DNA from: Gammaproteobacteria bacterium
GTDB taxonomy: Bacteria; Pseudomonadota; Gammaproteobacteria; Xanthomonadales; Marinicellaceae
NCBI GenBank assembly: GCA_030426065.1
Contig: JAUHZH010000122.1
Coordinates: forward strand, 1 to 6,753
DNA length: 6,753 bases
Reading direction: 5' to 3'
Positions 1-5,655 of the stretch are shown one piece after another (position 1 is the stretch's first letter; every line of letters begins with the position of its first letter). The notes below the pieces were generated by a model. That model was not told the DNA's origin. It was given only the letters and a program-made list of their open reading frames with translations, and searched no databases. The position numbers and the translations under genes are program-made.

Positions 1-12
1 ATAGAATTTTTT

Positions 13-1881
13 TCATCGGCCAAAGTAAACAAGAAGTACGGATATATCTGAAGGACTAACACCGCTTATTCGGGATGCTTGTCCTATGGTGTTGGGTCTT
101 ATTCTAGAAAGTTTTTCTTTTGCCTCTGAAGAGAGAGAGGGTAGTTTGTGATAATCAAACGATTCTTTTATAATGAGATGATCGAACTTACTAAGTTTAT
201 CAGCCATTTCTTTTTCCTTGTCAATATAATTCTGATACTTAATTAGGATTTCAACTTGTTCCTTTACTAATTCATCTTGCGCAGCAAGAAAGCTTGCGAC
301 TGTTTTTACAGAAGTAAAATCGGTTATATGCAATTGTGGACGAGCAAGCAGTTTTTTGAATTTATATTTTTGATCAACAGGATTCGTGTTTTTTGATAAA
401 AGAACAGGATTTATCTCTTCAGGAGGAATACTGGTTGTTTCGATATAGTCCTTAAGATTAGAAACGTCGTTGGTTTTCTTTTGAAGCGTTTCTAACCTTT
501 GATCGGAAGCGAGTCCGAGTTTGTGGGCTTTTTCAGTTAATCTAAAGTCAGCATTATCTTGTCTCAACAAAATACGATATTCTGCCCGTGAGGTAAACAT
601 CCTATAAGGTTCTTTGGTTCCCTTGTTGATCAAATCGTCAATCAAGACTCCAATGTAAGCTTCCGAACGACTGAGAATAAAAGGTTCTAAATTATTAATC
701 GTTTGATGGGCATTGATACCAGCCATAAGGCCTTGACAAGCAGCTTCTTCATAACCAGTTGTGCCGTTAATTTGTCCAGCAAAGAATAAATTATCGATCA
801 GCTTAGTTTCAAGGTTTATCTTAAGTTGCGTTGGTGGAAAGAAGTCGTACTCAATAGCATACCCAGGCCTGAATATTTTTACGTGCTCAAATCCTGGTAT
901 TTGTTTTAATGCTTCCATTTGTATTTCAGCTGGAAGTGAGGTACTAAAACCGTTTACGTAGATTTCTACGGTGTTCCAGCCTTCTGGTTCAACAAAAATC
1001 TGATGAGAATCCTTGTCAGCGAAGCGCATGATCTTGTCCTCAATCGAAGGACAATAACGCGGCCCCTTGCCTTCTATTTCACCAGAATACATCGGCGAAC
1101 GGTCCAATCCATTGCGGATGAATTCATGGGTTTTCAGGTTCGTGTGAGTGATGTAACAACTGACTTGTTCTGGATGTTGCGAGCGATCACCCATGTAAGA
1201 AAACACCGGTCTGGGTGTGTCCCCAGGCTGGGCTTCCATCACTGAAAAATCAACCGTTTTGCCATCAATCCTTGGTGGCGTACCGGTTTTTAAACGGTCC
1301 ACTTCAAAAGGCAATGCGCGCAATTTTTGTGCCAACACCGTGGCTGGCGGGTCACCGGCGCGGCCACCTGAATAGTTGCTCATGCCAATGTGGATTTTAC
1401 CTGCCAAGAACGTGCCGACCGTCAACACCACCGTCTGGGCCAAATAGGTCACACCCATTTGGGTCACGGCGCCTTTGACTTGATCGTTTTCAATGATCAG
1501 GTCTTCCACACCTTGCTGGAAAATATACAGGTTTTCTTGGTTTTCTACTGTGGTGCGAATGAATTGGCGGTACAGGGCGCGATCACATTGGGCACGTGTG
1601 GCACGAACCGCTGCACCTTTGCGTGAATTCAAGGTGCGCCATTGGATGCCAGCGTGGTCGGTGGCTTGGGCCATCACACCACCCAAGGCATCGATTTCTT
1701 TGACCAAATGGCCTTTGCCAATGCCACCAATGGCCGGATTGCAGCTCATTTGTCCAATGGTCTCGATGTTGTGGGTCAATAACAAGGTTTTGGCACCCAT
1801 GCGTGCCGATGCCAAGGCCGCTTCGGTACCGGCATGGCCACCGCCAACAACAATCACATCAAATATTTGGTCGTAATTCAT
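13..1881 (-). CDS. mnmG: MnmG (GidA), tRNA wobble-uridine cmnm5 modification enzyme, apparent two-lineage chimera
   Basis: With MnmE, MnmG is the FAD-dependent enzyme that installs the carboxymethylaminomethyl group at C5 of wobble uridine 34 in certain tRNAs; it acts in the cytoplasm. The 622-residue product has the Rossmann FAD motif GGGHAGTEAA (13-22), SCNPAIGGIGKGH from 46, GPRYCPSIEDK (273-283) and GQINGTTGYEEAACQGL (369-385). Cys47 and Cys277 fall at the E. coli positions. The ATG at 1881 gives the usual start (MNYDQIFDVIVVGGG); in-frame TTG (1890) and GTG (1884) lie just upstream, and no start has a clear ribosome site. Residues 1-285 match gammaproteobacterial MnmG. From about 297 the wording is Bacteroidota-like (VEPEGWNTVEIYVNGFSTSLP, EAYIGVLIDDLINKGTKEP, SPSDISVLLVYFGR) and GC falls sharply. 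The frame is open throughout. Identity is certain; whether the join is natural is not. Confidence 0.97.
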   Translation of the reverse strand: MNYDQIFDVIVVGGGHAGTEAALASARMGAKTLLLTHNIETIGQMSCNPAIGGIGKGHLVKEIDALGGVMAQATDHAGIQWRTLNSRKGAAVRATRAQCDRALYRQFIRTTVENQENLYIFQQGVEDLIIENDQVKGAVTQMGVTYLAQTVVLTVGTFLAGKIHIGMSNYSGGRAGDPPATVLAQKLRALPFEVDRLKTGTPPRIDGKTVDFSVMEAQPGDTPRPVFSYMGDRSQHPEQVSCYITHTNLKTHEFIRNGLDRSPMYSGEIEGKGPRYCPSIEDKIMRFADKDSHQIFVEPEGWNTVEIYVNGFSTSLPAEIQMEALKQIPGFEHVKIFRPGYAIEYDFFPPTQLKINLETKLIDNLFFAGQINGTTGYEEAACQGLMAGINAHQTINNLEPFILSRSEAYIGVLIDDLINKGTKEPYRMFTSRAEYRILLRQDNADFRLTEKAHKLGLASDQRLETLQKKTNDVSNLKDYIETTSIPPEEINPVLLSKNTNPVDQKYKFKKLLARPQLHITDFTSVKTVASFLAAQDELVKEQVEILIKYQNYIDKEKEMADKLSKFDHLIIKESFDYHKLPSLSSEAKEKLSRIRPNTIGQASRISGVSPSDISVLLVYFGR

Positions 1882-1910
1882 CACAGTCAAAAAATCAAAC
1901 TCAACCGCAT

Positions 1911-1939
1911 ATTTTATCCCGAAATTTCAGTGACACCAA
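1911..1939 (-). promoter_or_regulatory. Putative sigma-70 promoter of mnmG
   Basis: On the minus strand a -35-like TTGGTG (1934-1939) is followed after 17 bp by TAAAAT (1911-1916), a five-of-six match to the -10 consensus. Transcription would start near 1904, leaving a leader of roughly 20 nt before the ATG at 1881, consistent with the lack of a clear Shine-Dalgarno sequence. The -35 box is poor (three of six). The placement, between the terminator at 1993-2013 and the gene, supports it. Confidence 0.45.
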
Positions 1940-1992
1940 ACCATGTCCACAATAACAGGGCAGAAAGCCCAATAAATCAACACCCACAACCC

Positions 1993-2013
1993 AAAAAAGG
2001 GCCGTCCTGGCCC
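1993..2013 (-). terminator. Intrinsic terminator downstream of the TonB-dependent receptor gene
   Basis: Read on the minus strand, a GGGCC arm (2009-2013), a five-base AGGAC loop and a GGCCC arm (1999-2003) are followed directly by six T (1993-1998). This is a short GC stem with a U tract, the form of a rho-independent terminator. It lies about 100 nt past the receptor stop codon and before the proposed mnmG promoter, so it would separate the two transcripts. The stem is only five pairs, so termination may be partial. Confidence 0.6.
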
Positions 2014-2070
2014 AAATTATAAGGAATCTCCACAACTATATAGATGATTTGAAGAACGTATGGAGGTTGG

Positions 2071-2101
2071 GCGGGTTGTGTGCCTCCTTCACACCACCCG
2101 C
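2071..2101. repeat. Strong 12-bp inverted repeat just after the receptor stop codon
   Basis: The arms GCGGGTTGTGTG (2071-2082) and CACACCACCCGC (2090-2101) pair over 12 positions with a single mismatch around a seven-base loop. It begins 12 nt past the receptor stop. No T run follows on either strand, so it is not a standard intrinsic terminator. It could protect the mRNA 3' end or help rho-dependent termination. In minus-strand RNA the loop reads AAGGAGG, and a CCTCC lies four bases past the stem (2062-2066), so an alternative fold or pseudoknot is possible. Confidence 0.6.
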
Positions 2102-2113
2102 ACATTCATGTCA

Positions 2114-4867
2114 TCAGAATGACTGGGTGTACCTCGCATAAACGATGGATCCACGAGGATCATCTGTACTCTTGAAGTAACCCGCTTCTTCATTGGTGTT
2201 TGCATCAAACACAGGCGCCTTGTCGGTGCAGTTGATGCAACCCAGTTGCAACTTTTTGTCTTGACCAATCAACCAAGTGTAAGCCAAATCAAACGTTGTG
2301 ATTGACGGCGTGTCGGCTGTGCCGGTCAAGCTGTTGACTTGTGAAGTCCTCAACCCGCTGCGGTACCTGGCCGTGGCTTGCAAGCTGTGATCGCCCCAAC
2401 CATAGCCGACGGAGAAATTGTCCCTCAACTGTGGCAGGTCACCCAAAGTGGTGTTGCCCGTACCATCAATCGGCGCACCGGTTGTTGGGTTGTTGTTGGC
2501 ATCCAACACCAAGGGCGACAGGTCAAACTTGTCATAGTAAGTGGCTTGATTGGCCAAGGTCAAAACGCCGGGTCCAACTTCCATGCGGTAGGCCACATTG
2601 AAATCAAAGCCGCTGACTTCCTGAACCGAACCGTTGTTGAATGAACGGTTGACGCTTGCAATGGGGGTGCCAGGGCCGCCCGGTCTGATCACTTGGTTGG
2701 GGTCATTCAAAGCCAAGATGGTGGCCAGTGGCAATTGAACAATGATGTTCTCATGTTCAAAGCTGAAGTAATCAAATGACATCAACAAACCATCGATGTA
2801 CTCAGGTTCCCAAACCACACCCAGGTTGATGGACTCAGATTCCTCTGGTTGTAACAAAGCGTTACCAGAATTGTCGACGCGCGTTTGACCATTACCACAG
2901 TCAGCAGGCGTTAAGTCGGCTGCGTTGCCATTGACACCGGCTTGAGCACCTGTGGGGTCAGGACAACGAACGGGGTCAACGATGCTGGGGAAACTGCTCA
3001 CCACGCCACCGAACAACTCTGTCAGCGAAGGTGCACGGAACGATTCACCATAAGAGGCACGCAGAGCCAACTCAGGAATGGGTTGCCATTTCAAGCCGAC
3101 TTTGGGCTTGGTTGTGGTACCAAAGTCTGAATAGTCTTCATACCGTGCTGCGATTTGCAATTCCAAGTTTTCTAACAAAGGTGCGCGCAACTCCGCGTAA
3201 AGAGACAAGGTGTCGCGGTCACCAAAGGTGTCATTGGCACGACCGGTACCAACCAAACCGCCGGTGTTTCGTAATGGATCATTTTCATTGCTGTAATATT
3301 GTTCACGGTATTCAACACCGGCCGCCATGCCAACCAAACCCGCTGGCATCTCAAACAACGTTCCTGAAGTGTTGAAAACCAAACTCTTTTCCCAACTGAC
3401 GTTACGCACATCATAAGTCAAACGGGCGATGTCAATGATGGATTGGTCATTGGGGCTGAACGGGTTGTAATAAAGCATTTCGCCGCTGCCAGTAGGATCT
3501 GGCATTCCCAAGAACAGTTGTTGCAGCGCGACACCGTTGATGGCATTGCGATTTTCCACCAACACATTGCTGCGTGAGTAGCCCAAGCCAAAGTCATAGT
3601 CCCAATCCGAGTCGCCAAAAAAGCCTTTGACACCCGTGTTCAAGCGGTATGATTGGTTATTGATTTCACCGGTTCTGGGTCCAAAGTCTGTGGGACGGTA
3701 CAACAATCCCAAATCTTCACCCGACGTGTTGTAAGGGTTGTCACTTGGGAAAAACACCAACAAGTTACTGAATGACAATAGGTTGCGCGTGGCTTGCTGT
3801 TCTGGAGACAAAACACTGACTGTGCTGTTGCCAGTCATGTCTTGATAAATTGAAGTCCAGGGTGCCGGTGCCGCGATGTTGACACTGCGGTTGTTGTTGA
3901 ACGCCAAATCCATGTACAATTCCATACCATCATTGATTTCATGTGTCATGAACAACGACGATGAAAAGCGCTCGCTGTCAGGGTAGAAATTGATGAAGTC
4001 ATTGTAATTGAACGAACAGGCTGTGCCTCCCAAAGCACTGATTACAGAAGTACAGTTATCAGCCGCACTGACCGTACCACTATCAAATGAAATCAATGTG
4101 GGTGGGGAGCCAAATAAGCTCCTTTGATCGGTGCCGCCAAAGCGACGCATGTCTGCGGTGGTAGAAAATTCCCTGTCACGGTAAAACAAGGCTTCCCTGT
4201 TCAAATAGTTCAAAGTCACCGTGTACCGCGTTTTGTCATTGCCACCGCCAAAAATGGCACTCAAACTTTGCTCAGGTGCATCGCCTTCGGTGTCAGTCAA
4301 ATAACCAACCGTGAATTCCGCGCCTTCATAATCCTGACGCAAGACAATGTTCATCACACCAGCCACGGCATCTGCACCATACAAGGCAGAGGCACCGTCT
4401 TTCAAAATTTCAATGCGCTCAATGGCAGCCATAGGAATTGAATTCAAATCGACAAATGATGCGGTGATGTTTTGAGGCTGGCCGTGGCTGGCCATGCGTC
4501 GGCCATTGACCAAGATCAATGTGGCGTTGAGGCCCAATCCACGCAGGTTCAAAGAACTGGTGCCAGGGGCAAATGAATTGTTGTTGTCATCACCCGCGTT
4601 ACCTGAAGATAAGGTCAATGTTCTGACGTATTCTTGAACCGAGTTATGACCAGAGGTTTCCAATTCTTCTCTGGTGATGACTTGAATGGGCGAAACCCCT
4701 TCCATGTCTGTGGTTCTGATTCGAGAACCCACCACTTTGATCGAACCTTGATCTTCAACTTCTTCGTTCTGATCAGTTTGTGCCCAGCCGGTATTCACTA
4801 CAGCACCGGTCAAGGTCATGGCCACCAATGTTCGCCTGATGGCGGCCTTTAATAAATTGCTCTTCAT
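2114..4867 (-). CDS. TonB-dependent outer-membrane receptor
   Basis: This is a 917-residue TonB-dependent receptor that would move an unknown ligand across the outer membrane using TonB/ExbBD energy. A signal peptide covers residues 1-29 (basic start, hydrophobic core, likely cut after GWA). A TonB-box-like SIKVVGS follows at 42-48. The plug spans about 59-177 with LNLRGLGLNATLILVNGRRM and IERIEILKDGASALYGADAVAGVMNIV (149-175). The rest is a beta-barrel ending in ARYTQSF, with the terminal Phe typical of outer-membrane proteins. Cysteine pairs occur in loop-like segments, and C877/C880 form a CxxC near the end. The ATG at 4867 was chosen because GGAG lies six bases upstream and the signal peptide starts cleanly; the in-frame ATG at 4882 has no ribosome site. 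It has its own promoter. The ligand cannot be read from sequence: iron chelate, vitamin B12, carbohydrate or peptide all remain possible. Confidence 0.95.
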   Translation of the reverse strand: MKSNLLKAAIRRTLVAMTLTGAVVNTGWAQTDQNEEVEDQGSIKVVGSRIRTTDMEGVSPIQVITREELETSGHNSVQEYVRTLTLSSGNAGDDNNNSFAPGTSSLNLRGLGLNATLILVNGRRMASHGQPQNITASFVDLNSIPMAAIERIEILKDGASALYGADAVAGVMNIVLRQDYEGAEFTVGYLTDTEGDAPEQSLSAIFGGGNDKTRYTVTLNYLNREALFYRDREFSTTADMRRFGGTDQRSLFGSPPTLISFDSGTVSAADNCTSVISALGGTACSFNYNDFINFYPDSERFSSSLFMTHEINDGMELYMDLAFNNNRSVNIAAPAPWTSIYQDMTGNSTVSVLSPEQQATRNLLSFSNLLVFFPSDNPYNTSGEDLGLLYRPTDFGPRTGEINNQSYRLNTGVKGFFGDSDWDYDFGLGYSRSNVLVENRNAINGVALQQLFLGMPDPTGSGEMLYYNPFSPNDQSIIDIARLTYDVRNVSWEKSLVFNTSGTLFEMPAGLVGMAAGVEYREQYYSNENDPLRNTGGLVGTGRANDTFGDRDTLSLYAELRAPLLENLELQIAARYEDYSDFGTTTKPKVGLKWQPIPELALRASYGESFRAPSLTELFGGVVSSFPSIVDPVRCPDPTGAQAGVNGNAADLTPADCGNGQTRVDNSGNALLQPEESESINLGVVWEPEYIDGLLMSFDYFSFEHENIIVQLPLATILALNDPNQVIRPGGPGTPIASVNRSFNNGSVQEVSGFDFNVAYRMEVGPGVLTLANQATYYDKFDLSPLVLDANNNPTTGAPIDGTGNTTLGDLPQLRDNFSVGYGWGDHSLQATARYRSGLRTSQVNSLTGTADTPSITTFDLAYTWLIGQDKKLQLGCINCTDKAPVFDANTNEEAGYFKSTDDPRGSIVYARYTQSF

Positions 4868-4873
4868 TGTTTT

Positions 4874-4877
4874 CTCC
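4874..4877 (-). promoter_or_regulatory. Ribosome binding site deciding the receptor start
   Basis: Minus-strand GGAG lies six bases before the ATG at 4867 (GGAGAAAACAATG). It favours this start over the ATG at 4882, which falls in AT-rich sequence without a Shine-Dalgarno match and would put five extra residues before the signal peptide. Confidence 0.7.
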
Positions 4878-4902
4878 AACATAATACTAATTACTTCGTA
4901 CG

Positions 4903-4932
4903 TACTAACGTTAGTGTACTAATCTTTTAGTA
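4903..4932. promoter_or_regulatory. Tandem palindromic operator (TACTAA/TTAGT) over the receptor promoter
   Basis: Two palindromes abut. TACTAATCTTTTAGTA (4917-4932) has six-base arms around four bases and lies almost wholly in the -35/-10 spacer. TACTAACGTTAGTG (4903-4916) contains the perfect 12-bp palindrome ACTAACGTTAGT (4904-4915) and covers the -10 box and start site. A further TACTAA lies at 4885-4890 in the leader. Matching half-sites over a promoter are typical of a dimeric repressor such as a TetR- or TrpR-type protein; the regulator itself is not identified. Confidence 0.55.
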
Positions 4933-4940
4933 TATGTCAA
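4913..4940 (-). promoter_or_regulatory. Sigma-70-type promoter of the TonB-dependent receptor gene
   Basis: On the minus strand a perfect TTGACA -35 box (4935-4940) is separated by 16 bp from TACACT (4913-4918), a four-of-six -10 match. The start site would fall near 4905, giving a leader of about 40 nt. The spacer and -10 box are filled by the palindromes at 4903-4932, so a bound repressor would block polymerase. Confidence 0.6.
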
Positions 4941-5007
4941 GAAGAAATGTTAACGAAAAATTTACTGTCAATTTTTAGTAGCCACATCAGCAAGTTATCT
5001 GACACAT

Positions 5008-5026
5008 GAAATTGATAATCAATTCG
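5008..5026. promoter_or_regulatory. Fur-box-like palindrome between the sortase and receptor genes
   Basis: GAAATTGATAATCAATTCG matches the classical 19-bp Fur box at 13 of 19 positions, including the central TGATAATCA. The 15-bp AATTGATAATCAATT (5010-5024) is a perfect palindrome about one central base. It would suit iron control of a TonB-dependent receptor, but it lies about 70 bp upstream of the -35 box at 4935-4940, an unusual distance for Fur repression. A weak second promoter (TTGATT, 17 bp, GATAAC) overlaps it on the minus strand. It could equally be an unrelated AT-rich palindrome just past the sortase stop. Confidence 0.25.
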
Positions 5027-5031
5027 AACAG

Positions 5032-5655
5032 TCAAATCATGGGGTAGGCGATGACTTGGAAGCGCAAGCTGCCTCCCGAGGATAAAGTGCTGAATGGATA
5101 GCAGGTGGTCAGCACCAAAGTTTCCTCAGAACCGATCTTCAAATCTTGTTCGGCACTGTCCACCACTTGCAGTGACGTGACCCGGTATCGATGCACCCCT
5201 TGGACGGTTTCCACGGCAATGACATCACCCATGGCCAAGCCACCCAAATAGGCAAAATGACTGTCATTGTGCCCACTGAAAACAATGGTCTTGCCCTCAC
5301 CTGGCATACCCGAACCCCGCAAATGAGCAGGTCCAAATGCCAAATTTCTGTTGTTCGCATCTGCCAAAACGTAGCTGGACTCTCCCAAGCGTGGGATGTT
5401 GATTTTGGCCACTGGGTGTGTGTCAGCCCATGACCAAGGCGGGTGTGCTTGACCATCTTTCAAAGTCAAAGACCAAGCGTCGCTGATCAACCAGATCGAC
5501 AAATGGGCCTTGGCCAGCATGTACCCGGAGGACAGTACATACCAGCCGCCCATGGCCAATGCGATGGCGAGAACCCACCGCATCAACCAGTTGAACCATT
5601 TGGCTTGCTTGCCACCTTGCTGTGAAGCCAAATGAAAGGTGCTGTTCACTGCCAT
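5032..5655 (-). CDS. Class GN sortase (marine proteobacterial sortase)
   Basis: Sortases are cysteine transpeptidases that cut a substrate at its C-terminal sorting signal and join it to an acceptor; in this Gram-negative family the acceptor is unknown. The 207-residue product has a basic N-terminus, one membrane helix (about 24-48), then a sortase domain facing the periplasm. The putative catalytic residues are His129 (FSGHNDSHF), Cys185 (LTTCYPF) and Arg198 (GSLRFQVIA). The Trp-rich PPWSWADTHPVAKINIPRLG (72-91) and LAFGPAHL (105-112) are hallmarks of the class GN family as I recall it. The ATG at 5655 was chosen because AGGAGG precedes it by five bases; the upstream in-frame ATG at 5721 would add 22 hydrophilic residues and a 76-bp overlap. 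The chosen start overlaps the target stop by 10 bp, implying coupled translation and a shared role. The receptor downstream has its own promoter and is probably not part of this unit. Confidence 0.93.
   Translation of the reverse strand: MAVNSTFHLASQQGGKQAKWFNWLMRWVLAIALAMGGWYVLSSGYMLAKAHLSIWLISDAWSLTLKDGQAHPPWSWADTHPVAKINIPRLGESSYVLADANNRNLAFGPAHLRGSGMPGEGKTIVFSGHNDSHFAYLGGLAMGDVIAVETVQGVHRYRVTSLQVVDSAEQDLKIGSEETLVLTTCYPFSTLSSGGSLRFQVIAYPMI

Noticed and set aside
1493..1876. 127-codon open frame on the plus strand opposite mnmG, and similar plus-strand frames opposite the receptor and sortase genes.
   Set aside because: They lie antisense to well-identified genes, have no recognisable domains or ribosome sites, and look like by-products of the coding strand's codon use.
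1958..1970. Small hairpin GGGCAGAAAGCCC, a possible second terminator.
   Set aside because: Only four base pairs and no T run after it on either strand.
1891..2113. Possible replication origin next to mnmG: three sequences matching the DnaA box at 7 of 9 positions (ATGTCCACA near 1943, ATCTCCACA near 2026, TTATCCCGA near 1914).
   Set aside because: oriC lies beside gidA in E. coli, but 7-of-9 matches are common by chance, there is no exact TTATCCACA and no AT-rich unwinding region in this short gap.
3172..3633. Two shorter minus-strand open frames inside the receptor gene.
   Set aside because: They are out of frame within an intact receptor reading frame and show no family features; there is no sign of a frameshift.
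4966..4971. A second TTGACA on the minus strand as a receptor promoter.
   Set aside because: No acceptable -10 box at 16-18 bp; the TTGACA at 4935-4940 has a better partner.
4956..4976. Inverted repeat AAAAATT/AATTTTT as a terminator for the sortase operon.
   Set aside because: The stem is all A/T with a seven-base loop and would be unstable; no GC stem precedes a T tract.
2114..5655. The TonB-dependent receptor as a component of the sortase system.
   Set aside because: A 164-bp gap with its own promoter and operators separates it, and class GN sortases are paired with the vWA target; adjacency alone does not support a link.
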